DNA of 64,000 nucleotides. Origin: Dugong dugon (taxonomy: Eukaryota; Chordata; Mammalia; Sirenia; Dugongidae). Location of the stretch: NCBI GenBank assembly GCA_030035585.1, contig CM057462.1, positions 141,944,734-142,008,733 of the forward strand, in the 5' to 3' direction. The position numbers and the translations under genes are program-made. Positions within the stretch are counted from its first letter, which is position 1. Each line of letters opens with the position of its first letter. Shown in pieces: positions 45,911 through 56,918 of this stretch. The notes beneath the pieces were generated by a model. The model worked only from the letters and a program-made list of their open reading frames with translations. It made no database searches and was not told the origin of the DNA.

Positions 45911-45950
45911 TGTCTTAGGCTGGATTCTCTAGAGAAGCAAAACCAGTAAA

Positions 45951-46020
<70 letters not shown>

Positions 46021-46431
46021 CAAGGAAACAGCTCACGTGATTGTAGAGGCTATAATGTCCCAAGTCCATGGATCAGGGTAGAGGCCTCTCCCACGTCATG
46101 CAGCCGCAGAAGCTGGCAAGCCCAAGATTGGCAGGTTGGAGAGCAGGGCTCACACTCACAGGCTGTGCAGATCGATGAATCCCAGGTTCGGCAGATAAGC
46201 TGACAGCTCAAGTCCCAAGAACCGGAGATGAGGTGACAGGAGGCAGCTGCAGGATCCAGAGAGAGCAAAAAGCCAGAACATCTGCTTATATTCAGATGCG
46301 GGCCACACCCTCAAGGAGACTCCCTTTCATCTGATTGGCTACTCACAGTATATTCATTCATGGGAGTGATTACATTAAAACACTGACAATCATGGCCCAG
46401 CCAAGTTGACCCACAATCCCAACCATCACAG
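45911..46431 (-). mobile_element. ERVL LTR, antisense
   Basis: It begins TGTCTTAGGCTGGATTCTCT and ends CAACCATCACA on the plus strand. It contains a long (AT)n at 45952-46014 close to the polyadenylation side. It is followed directly (minus-strand upstream) by ERVL dUTPase/integrase, so it is the 3' LTR of that provirus. Confidence 0.85.
45952..46014 (+). repeat. (AT)n microsatellite in an ERVL LTR
   Basis: About 30 AT units. It arose from the AT-rich stretch of the LTR seen at 40205 as 'ctctctatatttatata'. Confidence 0.9.
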
Positions 46432-46646
46432 TCCACCCCTTGTCAACTTGACGCATATACACATCTCCTTAAACCATACATAATCTCTGAATGAAGACAA
46501 TTAGGAAGTCATACTTGGGCCTAACATGGTACAACTAACACATGTAAAATCAAAAATGTACTAGCCCTGTTTACAGCTTATATTTTATAAAGGAAGGAAA
46601 CAAAAATATTTGATGCACACATACAAAGCAGAAATACTCATAACAA

Positions 46647-46985
46647 TTACAGTCCCCATTTCTGCAACTGGTCATGTGGCCGTAACTGGTATTTAAAGCT
46701 ACCTTCTTCCACCACGCATTCTGTATTCCCTTTGCCCTCAGCAAGCACTTCGGCTGGTTGTGGTTCTTTGCCTGGTGGGGTGACCCAAACCTTCATTCCT
46801 GAAGGGTCTGGGTCATTGGTAGTCATGTCAGAATTAGGTTGCTGTAGTTTTCCATTGACTTTAATCACAGGGCATGGTAGTACGAAGAGACACCCTAAGG
46901 AATCTCCTGCATTCCAGATATACTCTTCTTTACCTCCATTATGTAATATCAATCCAGTTTCCTCTTGGTAATCAGGATCAATCAC
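46647..46985 (-). pseudogene. ERVL dUTPase domain
   Basis: A 112-codon open minus-strand frame beginning MIDPDYQEETGLILHNGG. The segment after DPDY matches the dUTPase that ERVL elements carry at the end of pol, downstream of integrase (known for ERVL, absent from most other retroviruses). dUTPase would lower dUTP during reverse transcription. Only the later portion of the domain is visible. The frame is adjacent to the integrase fragment and in a shifted frame relative to it (46982 overlap), so a frameshift separates the two. It is a fossil copy. Confidence 0.82.
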
Positions 46986-47519
46986 ACCAGCCGTATGGTA
47001 ACTCCCTTCTTTTCCTGTTGATCCAGAGGCATAAGGAGCCCAAAGTTGCCAGGTGACATTCTTAACTTCCAGTTCAATGGACTCAGTGATGTGTCTCCAG
47101 GTGGGAGCATTCCCTCTTTTGGAACTAAGACCTCTAGGCCTTCAGAACATAAAGTCAAGGGGACAGGAAGCAAAAATCTTGCAAGTGGGTCACTAGGGGT
47201 AATAGTGAGTGGTGCTACTCCCATTTCCACCCCTTGATTCCTGGACCTGTGGATCCTGGCTATGGGAGAAACAGCACCATATATTGGACACTGGTTTAAA
47301 GCATATACAGCCTTCTGGAGAACATTGCCCCAACCCTGCAAGGTATTGCCACCTAGCTGGTGCTGTAATTGTGTCTTTAGAAGGCCATTCCATTGTTCTG
47401 TCAATCCAGCTGCTTCAGGATGATGGGGAACATGATAAGACCAGTGAATTACATGAGCATGGGCACACTGCTGCACTTCATGTGCTGTGAAGTGAGTCCC
47501 TTGGTCTGAGGCAATCAGA
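46982..47519 (-). pseudogene. ERVL integrase C-terminal part
   Basis: Minus-strand frame, open for 164 codons from 47476, with clear sequence just upstream of the first Met. It has the second catalytic Asp in SDQGTHF (about 47485-47505) and the Glu-bearing helix PEAAGLTEQWNG, where the usual Arg is Gln. Integrase joins viral DNA to the host chromosome. The zinc-binding N-terminus and the first catalytic Asp are missing because the sequence is cut at the junction near 47520 by a plus-strand LTR. The dUTPase fragment follows. It cannot be functional as it stands. Confidence 0.85.
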
Positions 47520-47897
47520 TGAAAGAGAGTCTCCTTGGGTGTGTGGCCCGCATCTGAATATAAGCAGATGTTCTGGCTTTTTGCTTTCTCTGGATCCTGC
47601 GGCTGCCTCCTGTCGCCTCATCTCCGGTTCTTGGGACTTGAGCTGTCAGCTTATCTGCCGAACCTGGGATTTGTTGATCTTCACAGCCTGTCAGCAGGAG
47701 CCTTGCTCTCTGACCTGACGATCTTGGGTTTTGCCAGCTTCTGTGGCTGCATGACTTGGGAGAGGCCTCTACCCTGATCCACGGACTTGGGACGTTCTAG
47801 CCTCTACAATCACTTGAGCTATTCCCTTGATATAAATATCTCTATATAGTTATACACTTTACTGGTTTTGCTTCTCTAGAGAACCCAGCCTAAGACA
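47512..47897 (+). mobile_element. ERVL LTR, 5'-truncated
   Basis: It begins at the shared text CAATCAGATGAAAG and runs to '...ccagcctaagaca'. It is the same family as 45911-46431 but on the opposite strand, and followed by a primer-binding-like site and gag. The junction with the integrase block at 47512-47521 uses a ~10-bp identity (CAATCAGATG) present in both partners. Confidence 0.82.
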
Positions 47898-47920
47898 TTT
47901 AGTACCGAGAGTGGGTTCTA
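47898..47920 (+). other. ERVL primer-binding site (tRNA-Leu-like)
   Basis: TAGTACCGAGAGTGGG at 47900-47915 lies 2 bases after the LTR end, at the expected place and with the expected look for the tRNA-Leu primer site of ERVL. Confidence 0.55.
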
Positions 47921-47953
47921 GAGAAATAAAACTGTAAGGATGAGTTTTCTAAA

Positions 47954-48469
47954 TTGGTTCTCAAGTCTATTAGTCTTAGAGATGTTGATGACTCTGCTTC
48001 TAGCAGTAAAGAGGTTTCTGCTAGTCCATGGAGTGAGGTGGCTATACAAATATGCAAAATATCACCACTGGTAGATCAGGTATTGGTGAAAGGTGAGGCT
48101 CAGGGTGAACACATGTGTGATATCTTTCTACAGCTTTGTCAGAATGAGAAGCATAAGGAAGCTGGTTGGTTTGTCCTACTTTTGCTAGACAAACTGGTGA
48201 AGGAAAGACATGCACTCAGGGCTTCAGAGTCAAGGCTCAAGTGCCACAAGGCTTCCACTTATGCTTTGAAAGAAAGCCTTATTTCTTGTAGTAACAGAGC
48301 GGAAATTGCTGAAAACCAAACCCAGAGTCTTATTGTAAAAGTGGCTGAATTACAACGCCAGCTCAATTGCAAACCTCAAGAGGTGTCTGAAGTTAAGGTA
48401 AGGGCATTGACTGGGAAGAGATGTGATCCTGAGACTTGGGATGGGGACATATGGGCAGATAATCAGTAA
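47954..48469 (+). pseudogene. ERVL gag N-terminal fragment, open 171 codons
   Basis: A frame of 171 aa follows the LTR and primer-binding-like site at the place of ERVL gag. Residues ~80-170 are Glu/Lys/Leu/Gln-rich (…EIAENQTQSLIVKVAELQRQL…), typical of a coiled coil, as expected for the N-terminal part of ERVL gag. Its stop falls where a MaLR LTR fragment is joined (48470), so the remaining capsid part is missing. That it stays open over 171 codons while the surrounding pol is broken is mildly unusual, but chance is possible. I identify it mainly by context, and an exact comparison with ERVL gag would be needed to settle it. Confidence 0.65.
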
Positions 48470-48722
48470 GCTGGGGACCTCATACCACCAAGAAAGAAGC
48501 ACAGGGAACAGAGCGCGTCCTTTGGACCCGAGGATCCTGCGCAGAGATGCTCCTAGTCCGGGGGAAGACTGATGATAAGGGCCTTCCTCCAGAGCCAACG
48601 GAGAGAGAAAGCCTTCCCCTGGAGCTGACACCCTGAATTTGGATTTCTAGCCTACTAGACTGTGATAAAATACATTTCTTTTTGTGAAAGCCATCCTTTT
48701 GTGGTATTTCTGTTAGAGCAGC
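48470..48722 (+). mobile_element. MaLR-type LTR fragment
   Basis: It shares 'ggaacagagcgcgtcctttg', 'gatgataagggccttcctcc' and 'tctagcctactagactgtga' with the LTRs at 1683 and 60263. The 5' part and the last bases are missing on either side, so it came in by recombination or lost its ends. Confidence 0.85.
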
Positions 48723-48785
48723 AGTTTGCCTTCAGCTGGCAAGGCCAACAATACACCTTCACTTGCCTGCCTCAAGGCTACATTA
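48723..48785 (+). pseudogene. ERVL reverse transcriptase fragment
   Basis: It reads QFAFSWQGQQYTFTCLPQGYINSSS: the LPQG(Y) block that precedes the catalytic YxDD in retroviral reverse transcriptases. Only about 21 codons remain, and the plus-strand reading frame then meets the inverted RNase H block. Confidence 0.8.
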
Positions 48786-48786
48786 A

Positions 48787-49588
48787 TTCTTCCTCAGTCA
48801 ACTGATCATAAGGAACTCCCCATGAGGCCATAGGTGCAGACTGGAAGATGGAAGGTGATGTGACAGGAGTGGAGACCCTGGGTATTTGGGCCACTTCCTC
48901 ATGCAACTTACTTGTGCCTTCGTCTCCTGCTTAGGCCCAATCTCGAATATACCACTTCCATTTAATGATGGAGTGCTGCTGTGCACGTCCAAATTTATGG
49001 TTCTGTGGGTCAGACAACAACAAGTTCATGATGGGCAGCTCAGGCCTCATGGTGTTTTGGTGTCTCATGGTTAAGCGTTCAGTCTCTACTAAGGCCCACT
49101 AACAAGCCAAAAGTTGTTTCCCAAAAGGAGAGTAGTTATCTGCAGAGGATGGCAGAGCTTTGCTCCAAAATACTTAGGGTCTGTGCTGTGATTCACCAAT
49201 AGGGGCCTGCCAAAGACTCCAAACAGCATCTTTATCTGCCACTGACACTTCTTGCACCATTGGATCAGCTGGATCATATGGTCCAAGTGGCAGAGTGGCT
49301 TGCACAGCAGCCTGAACCTGTTGCAGAGCCTTCTCTTGTTCTGGTCCCCACTCAAAACTAGCAGCTTTTTGAGTCACTTGATAAATAGGCCGGGGTAACA
49401 CACTCAAATGAGGAATATGTTGCCTTCAAAACCCAAAGAGGCCCACTAGGCATTGTGCCTCCTTTTTAGTTGTGGGAGCAGCAAGATGCAATAACTTATC
49501 CTTCACTTTAGAAGGAATATCTTGACATGCTCCACACCACTGGACCCCTAGAAATTTTACTGAAGTGGAATGTGCCTGAATTTTTGTG
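48787..49588 (-). pseudogene. ERVL pol: RT tail and RNase H, antisense
   Basis: Reading down from 49588 the minus strand gives the end of the RT palm (..SVKFLGVQWCG..), then a stop-broken stretch (49174-49407: KAASFEWGPEQEKALQQVQAA, the RT/RNase H connection) and ends in DQLTEEE near 48787. Frames are broken by several stops and shifts. In the intact provirus this block should sit between RT and integrase on one strand. Here it is inverted relative to the RT piece immediately beside it. Confidence 0.85.
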
Positions 49589-51862
49589 GGGTTTGTTGAA
49601 CTTCTTGGATGGTCAGCTTTTCACCTTTCATGATATTGGGGAAATTTTCTGTCAGCAGTTCTTCAATGATCCTGTGTTTTCTGTTTTCTCCCCCTCTTCT
49701 GGAACTCCAATCAATTGCAGATTTTTGCTTTTGATTGTATCTCACATAATTCTCAGGGTTTCTTCATTTTTCTTTGTTCTTTTTTCTGATTTTTCCTCAA
49801 ACAGAGTTGTATCCAAGTGTTTTCTTCAATTTCACTGACGCTGTCTTCCATCATTTCAAACCTGCTCCTCAGCCCTCTGTGACACTGTCCATTTCTGAAA
49901 TCATGTTATTTATCTTTTGGATTTCTAATTGTTGTTTTTGTATGATTTCTAATTGTGAATTTATTTTGGCATTTTGTTCCTGTATTATTTTCCTGAATTC
50001 TTCCATTTTTTGTCTATATTTTCCATGAATTTGTCTGTCTTTTCCATGAATTTGTCTATTTTTTCCTCACTTTTGTCTGCTTTTTGCTTCAACTCTTGGA
50101 TACCTCTGAATATTAGAGATTTAAATTCCCTATCATGTAGTCCTCATGCCTTTTCTTCTACTGGAAGTCATCTGGTGTTTTATTTTGGATTCCTACTGGA
50201 ACGATCCTGTCCTTTTTTTTTAAATATATGTTTTGATATTGTCTGCCATCTTTGGGCCATTCAGTAGTTATTTTCCTTGTTTATTGATGGTAGATTTGTT
50301 TGTTTCATCCTGCTTTTTTTATTTTATTTGATTATGTCTGAGCAGGCGGGCTGTGCATTCTTTGTTGTGTGCTCATCTGTGGGCACTATACTTTTTGTCT
50401 CCTTGTCTGATGGGCATGGTCAGTCACTCAGCTATGGTGCAGCAGGGCAGGTCCAGTTGATGGGGAGTTGCTGGGATGGGTTGTTTGTGGCACGTACTAG
50501 GGCCCACAGGGTGGGCTGGGAATCAGTGCAGAGCAGGTTCCGGTAGGCCGTGCCTGTGCTGATCTAGGGTGTGATGTTCAGAACACAGTGCAGGTAGGCA
50601 GGAAGGAGGGGTGAAATTGTGATGTGTGGAGCTAAGATCAGTATGGGAAAGAGGAGAGAGAGGAGAGAGATACAGGAGCCAAAAACAAACAAACAAAAAA
50701 GCATGCTAATCGAGCTTTCCATTGGAGTGGAGAAATGAGAGACTGAGAAATAGAGAAAAAAAAAAAAAGGAAAAATAAGAAAAAAAAAAAAAAGAAAAAC
50801 AAAGTCCCTAGGTATCCCACCAGTGCTGCTGTGAAGACTGGGGAAGTGGTTCCCAGGCTGCAAAGTACAGCTGGCAAGAAGTGGTAGAGGTGTCACACAG
50901 TGCCAGGTATTCAGGAGACAGGAAGTGATGGTAGGTATAGAGAGACGAGAAACTGAGAAATGAAGAAAGACAGAAAGGGAAAAAGACAGAAAAGAAAAGC
51001 AAATAAACTGAAACAAAAACAGAAAAACAAACAAAAAGAAATATTCCCAGGGACCCCACTGCATGCCTGTGTAGACTGAGAAAGTAGCTCCTAAGCCAGG
51101 TAGTACAGCCCAGCTACAAGGGGCTTCCAAGCCAAGAAAAGAAAAAGAAAACACACAAATCAAAATAGAACAAACTGAAACAAACAAAAAGCCCCTGGGA
51201 TCCTACCAGCATGGCAGCACTGTCCAGAAAGAAGTTCCACAGTTGAGTGGCGTTTCACAGCCTTTCAGGAAGAAGCAAAGATGGCACACGGAGCCAGGTA
51301 TTTGAGAGAAAGGAGGGGGAGGTGGTGAGAGGTATGGAAGAATACAAAAGAGGCAGAAAAAAGCCACACCAGCAACAAACAACTGGCACTTAGGTAGCCA
51401 GCCAGTGTGGGCAGGTAGAATATAAGTGGCAAGGGCTGCAGCCAGTGCATCCCAGCCAAGAGACTGTGGCCACAGGAAATAGAGGAGGCCAAGTGGGGGC
51501 AAGGAAGGATGGGGCTGGGAAAGTGTATATCACTGGTTACTGGTTGTTTTGTCTCCTGCTGGGAGCTCTGTGAAACTGCTTTCCTGTATTCCCTGTTTTC
51601 TAATCTCAGCAGGAGTCAAAGATGGTGAATCCATGCTGCGTTAGCTGATAGGGGACCACTGCACATTATCTCTCCTCACTCTCTGTTCTCTGTCAGTTTG
51701 TTATACCATTTGGTGCTTGGCTGAGTTCTTTGTCTCTTCATCTGATGTTTAGTGTTTCAGGATTGAGGTTTGTCTCTTTTTGACTTAGTTTTTGGGTCTT
51801 GGCTGTGGAGGGACTGTGTGGTTTTTCTGTCTATAGTGCCATGTTGCCCAGAAGTCCTGAGG
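49588..51862 (-). mobile_element. L1 5' half, antisense
   Basis: The minus strand opens at about 51862 with 'ctgggcaacatggcactata', the equivalent of the intact L1 start, and has a purine-rich 5' UTR. ORF1 starts at the ATG at 50260 (…CCCAAAGATGGCAGAC…) and runs to 49589, where it is joined to ERVL pol at a CACAAAAATTC-like overlap. ORF1 is frameshifted and has a stop soon after its start. Confidence 0.85.
50560..51320 (-). repeat. Degenerate purine-rich repeats in an L1 5' UTR
   Basis: Phrases such as 'gccaggtatt' recur at 50903 and 51293, and 'tgtgaagactggggaagt' (50830) has a weaker partner at 51070. Between them lie GA-rich and A-rich stretches. The spacing is irregular. This is neither the 266-bp nor the 50-bp monomer type. 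Confidence 0.5.
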
Positions 51863-51879
51863 TTTTTTTTTCTTTTTAA

Positions 51880-51945
51880 ATGTTCATAATTATAGCTATA
51901 AATTTTCCTCTTAAGTGAATGCTGCTCTGTCCCTGAATGAAAGTT
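51880..51945 (-). mobile_element. Ancient L1M LINE, continuation
   Basis: 'ttatagctataaattttcct', 'aagtgaatgctgctctgtcc' is a well-known antisense L1 ORF2 phrase. Strand and order agree with its being the same L1M as 41195-43072, interrupted by 43073-51862. Confidence 0.55.
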
Positions 51946-51947
51946 CT

Positions 51948-52500
51948 CATGGTACTTATCCTAGCCCATTGTCCCCTTAAAACTTGGCTCTACTAATTTC
52001 TCCATCTTTATTCTTTTTATTACTCCACCTTACTTACTAGGCACCAGTGAGTTCTTCATACACTAAAAACACTTCTTAGGTCATGTGCACAGCTTACACC
52101 TCCGTCCCCCACTGTGTGGGATGTCTTTTCTTTCACATAATGTTTCTTTTCTGTCCTTTCAGTCTTAAGTTAAATGTCGCATCCTAAAACAAGCCTTTAG
52201 TAACACCATGATCCAAAATTTAAAAAAAAAAAAAAAGTTGCTGTCTAGTCAATTTCAACTCATAGTGACCCCATGTGTGTCATAGAGAACTGTGTTCAAT
52301 AGGGTTTTCAGTGGCTGATTTTTGGAAGTAGATCTTTAGACCTTTCTTTGGAGGTACCTTTGGGTGGACTCAAACTGCCCACCCTTTGTTTAGCAGCCAA
52401 GCTCGTTAACAATTTGCATGACTCAGGAACTGCTTAATCCAAAATATGTTTCTCCTATTTAATCTTTCAGTATCTCACTTTTTTCTTTCAAATACAAGCA
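51948..52500 (+). mobile_element. L2-like fragment, interrupted by a SINE
   Basis: 'ttactccaccttacttacta', 'acagcttacacctc' and 'cttaagttaaatgtcgcatc' show the L2-type 3' order. The SINE at 52222-52436 splits it, flanked by GATCCAAAAT-like repeats (52211-52220 and 52438-52447). Confidence 0.5.
52222..52436 (-). mobile_element. AfroSINE, third subtype
   Basis: An A-run and RTE-like terminus 'gttgctgtctagtcaatttc', then 'tttttggaagtagatcttta' and a box-B-like 'gactcaaactgcccacc'. It is the same type as 20448-20652 and 60821-61030. Confidence 0.82.
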
Positions 52501-55500
52501 GGGCCACCTTTAGTGGACAGGTTTCAGCTGAGCTTCCAGACTAAGTAAGACAGACTAGGAGGAAGGACCTGGCAGTCTACTTCTGAAAAAAATGGCCAGT
52601 GAAAACCTTATGAATAGCAGCTGAACATTAAGATAGTGCTGGAAGATGAACCCCTCAGATTGGAAGGCACTCAAAATATGACTGGAGAAGAGCTATCTCC
52701 TCAAAATAGTGTTGACCTTCATGACGTGGATGGAGTCAGACTTTCGAGACCTTCATTTGCTGATGCGGCATGACTAAAAATGAGAAGAAACAACTGCAAA
52801 CATCCATTAATAATAACACGGAATGTACAAAGTATGAATCTAGAAAAATTGGAAGTCATCAAAAATAAAATGGAACACATAAAGATATCCTAGGCATTAG
52901 TGAGCTGAAATGGACTGGTATTGGCCATTTTGAATCAGACAATCATATGGTCTACTATGCCGAGAATGACAAATTGAAGAGGAAGAGCTTTGCATTCACT
53001 GTTAAAAAGAACATTTCAGGAATCTACCCTGAAGTACAACACTGTTAGTGATAGGATAATATCCATATGCCTACAAGAAAGATCAGTTAATAAGACTATT
53101 ATTCAAATTTAAGCACCAGCCACTAATGCCAAAGATGTGGAAATTTAAGATTTTTACCAACTTCTGCAGTCTGAAGTTGATCAAATATGCAATCAAGATG
53201 CATTGATAATTACTGGTGATTGGAATGTGAAAGTTGGAAACGGAGAAGGATTGGTAGTTGGAAAATATGGCCTTGGTAATAGAAATGACACCGGAGATTG
53301 TATGATAGAATTTTGCAAGACCAACAATTTCTTCATTGCAAATACATTTTTTCAACAACATAACTGGTAACTATACACATGGACATCACTGGGTGGAAAA
53401 CACAGGAATCAAATTGACTACATCTGTGGAAAGCGATGATGGAAAAGCTGAATATCATCACTAAGAACAAGGCCAGGGCCGACTGTGGAACAGACTGTCA
53501 ATTGCTCATATGCAAGTTCAAGTTGAAGCTGAAGAAAATTAAAACAAGTCCATGAGAGCCAAAATACGACCTTGAATATATGCCACCTGAATTTGGAGAC
53601 CATCTCCAGAACAGATTTCACACATTGAACGCTAATGACCAAAGACCAGATGAGTTGTGGGAAAACATAAAGGACATTATACATGACGAAAGCAAAAGGT
53701 CATTAAAAAGAGAGGAAAGAAAAGACCAAATTGGATGTCAGCAGAGACTCTGAAACTTGCTCTTGAACATCGAGTAGCTAAAGCAAAAGGAAGAAATGAT
53801 GAAGTAAAAGAGCTGAAAAGAAGACAGAGTAAAGTATTATAATAAATGTTCAAAGACCTGGCATTAAAAAATGAAAAGGGAAGAACACGCTTGGGATTTC
53901 TCAAGCCAAAAGATCTGAAGACAAAAATTCAAGCCTCGAGTTGCAATTTTGAAGGATTCTATGGACAAAATACTGAATGACGCAGGAAGCATCAAAAGCA
54001 GATGGAAGGAATACACAGAGTCACTGTACCAAAAAGAACTGGTCCATGTTCAACTATTTCAGAATGTAGCATATGATCAAGAACCAATTATATTGCAGGA
54101 AGAAGTCCAAGCTGCACTGGAGTCATTGGCAAAAAACAAGGCTCCAGGAATTGATGGAATACCAGTTGAGATATTACAGCAAACAGATGCAGCACTGAAG
54201 TGCTCACTTGTTTATGCAAAGAAATTTGGAAGGCAGCTACCTGGCCAACTGACTGGAAGACATCCATATTTATGCCTATTCTCAAGAACGGTGATCCAGC
54301 CGAATTTGGAAATTATTGAACAATATCTTTAATATCACACACAAGTAAAATTTTGCTGAAGATCCTTCAAAAATGGTTGCAGCAGTACATCAGCAGGGAA
54401 CTGCCAGTAATTCAAGCCTGATTCAGAAGACGACGTGGAACAAGGGATACCATTGCTGATGTCAGATGGATCCTGGCTGAAAGCAGAGAATACGAGAAAG
54501 ATGTCTACCTGTGTTTTATTGACTGTGCAAAGGCATTTGACTGTGTGGATCATAACAAATTATGGATAACATTGGGAAGAATAGGAATTCCAGAACACTT
54601 AATTGTGCTCATATGGAGCCTGTACATAGACCAAGAGGCAGTCGTTGGAACAGAGCAAGGGGATTCTGCATGGTTTAAAATCAAGAAAGATGTGTGTCAG
54701 AGTTATATCATTTCACCATACTTATTCAATCTGTATGCTGAGCAGATAATCCAAGAAGCTGGACTATGTGAAGAAGAATGTGGAATCAGGTTTGGTGGAA
54801 GACTCATTAACAACCTGCAATATGCAGATGACACAACCTTGCTTGCTAAAAGTAAAGAGGACTTGAAGCACTTATGGATGAAGATCGAAGACTTTAGCCT
54901 TCAGTATGAATTACACCTCAGTATAAAGAAAACAAAAATCCTCACAACTGGACCAATAAGCAACATCATGATAAACAGAGAAAATATTGAAGTTGTCACG
55001 GACTTTATTTTACTTGGATCCACAATCAAGGCCCGTGGAAGCAGCAATCAGGAAATTAAACGACGTATTGCATTGGGCAGATATGCTACAAAAGATCTCT
55101 TTAAAATATTGAAAAGGAAAGATGTCACTTTGACGACTAAGGCACGCCTGACCTAAGCCAGTATATTTTCAATTGCCTCATATGATGTGAAAGCTGGACA
55201 ATGAATAAAGAAGACCAAAGAAAAATTGTTGCTTTTGAATTATGGTGTTGATGAAGAATGTTGAATGTACCATGGACTGCCAGTAGAATTAACAAGTCTG
55301 TTTTGGAAGAAATACAGCCAGAGTGCTCTGTGAAAGCGAGGACGGCGAGACTTTGTCTCACGTACTTTGGACATGTTATCAGGAGGGGAGCAGTCCTGGA
55401 GAAGGACATCATGCTTGGTAAAGTAGAGGGTCATCTAAAATAGGAAGACCCTTGACTAGAAGGATTGACACAGTGGCCACAACAAAGGGTTCAAACCTAA

Positions 55501-55600
55501 CAATGATTGTGAGGATGGCACAGAACCAGATAGTGTTTTGTTCTGTTGTACCATAAGGTCACCATGAGTCTGAACCAACTCGACGGCACCTAACAAGAAT
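52500..55600 (+). mobile_element. RTE LINE E, near full length, broken
   Basis: The most complete RTE in the window. It has the 5' UTR (52500-52790), the endonuclease (about 52800-53500, with GDWNVKVG near 53217), a linker (53500-53920) and the reverse transcriptase. The 203-codon frame 54545-55156 contains NNLQYADDTTLLAKSKEDLKHL, and the RTE 3' end is '...caactcgacggcacctaaca'. Frames are interrupted by stops and indels, so it cannot encode a working protein. An AfroSINE sits 90 bp downstream, and its tail resembles this RTE's 3' end. Confidence 0.88.
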
Positions 55601-55691
55601 AGTAAGTAATTCACGTATCTCTGTATATGTATCCTGAGGACACATAGAAAATAACCTAAGCCTGTTTTTAAATATGCCTTTTGTCCACCCA

Positions 55692-55908
55692 GAAGCCCTG
55701 GTGCACAGTGGTTAAGCCCTCGGCTGCTAACCACAAGGTTGGCATTTCAAACCCACCAGCTGCTCTGTGGGAGAAAGATGTGGCAGTCTGCTTCCATAAA
55801 AATTACAGCCCTGGAAACCTTATGGGGCAGTTCTACTCTGTGCTATAGCATCACTATAAGTTGGAATCAACTCGATGACGATGGGTCTGTGTTTTGGGTT
55901 TTTTTTTT
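55692..55908 (+). mobile_element. AfroSINE, long subtype, with target duplication
   Basis: Its head GAAGCCCTGGTGCACAGTGG, box-B-like 'tttcaaacccaccagctg', the 'gtggcagtctgcttccataa' block, and the RTE-like tail are all present. The flanks TTTTGTCCACCCA (55679-55691) and TTTGTCCACTCA (55909-55920) form the target duplication. Confidence 0.92.
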
Positions 55909-55920
55909 TTTGTCCACTCA

Positions 55921-56555
55921 ATTAAAGTGTATGATACTTAATCTATTTTGGAATTATGCTGTAAACCTTTTTTTTTTTAAATTTCTATCATTTTGAATTA
56001 ATACTACAGTGCATTCAAAATTACCTACTTTTGAATTGACTACTAAGCAGCTATGGAAACATTTAAATAAGAGAAAAAGCAACGGAATGTTTTTTGTCTT
56101 GCAAGTACATGGGATAGAAAATTTATCACACAGTTTCAACTGTAGGTTGTGGATGTAATTTCATCCTTTTAGCTAAGGAAAAAATTTCTTCGAAATTATT
56201 AACTATAGTAGAATTTGAGATGCAAAACAAAACAAACAAAAACCAAAACAGGACAAAACCAAGAACAAGGCTATTTCTTGTACAGCATGAAATTGTGTGC
56301 TTGAAATGAAATATATCTTAGTAGTCAATTTGAGTCTCTTTGACAAGTTCTTATGCTCCTAATGGAATGTGCAACCAGAAAATCTTATACTCTTGGAAGA
56401 TATGTATTTATGAGATAACATAACTTTATAAACTTCACAGGTCTTTAATGTTTTATTTTTGCTGTTTCCTCTCACCAAAGTAACCCCCATCCCATAACTT
56501 ATCCCTCTTAATCATGCCACTGGTAACAAGAAAATCTTTAATGGACATTTAGTAT
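55921..56555. other. Unassigned DNA
   Basis: I see no gene or named repeat. There is an A/C-rich stretch at about 56224-56265. Confidence 0.5.
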
Positions 56556-56559
56556 GGGA

Positions 56560-56860
56560 AGAGCATATTATAGTAGGTGTTGAGAACAGAGTAGATATTA
56601 AATGTAATCTTTGTGTTCATAGAATCTATCATCTGCCTTAGGAAGATTAGAAGACAAAGGTAAACAAACAGTTTAAGTGCTAACTTTCATAATGTAGATT
56701 AATGAAATAAAGGTGGGTTGCAACAGCCACAGAAGCTGCACCTTTGAAAAAGATAGCTAGGATTAAGCAAATAGAGATCATGGAAGATGAATGGTATTGT
56801 GTGAGGAAAGAATAGTTAGAAAGCTCTGAAGGGAGATTGCCGCTGGAACATACATGCAAT
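56560..56860 (-). mobile_element. L2 antisense fragment
   Basis: 'tgggaagagcatattatagt', 'gttcatagaatctatcatct' and 'gaaggtaaacaaacagttt' type text resembles the reverse complement of the L2 3' region. Confidence 0.5.
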
Positions 56861-56918
56861 GTGGGGCTGCTGACCAGAATAGAGATGTGCCCACTATCTC
56901 TAAAGCATAATTAAAATA

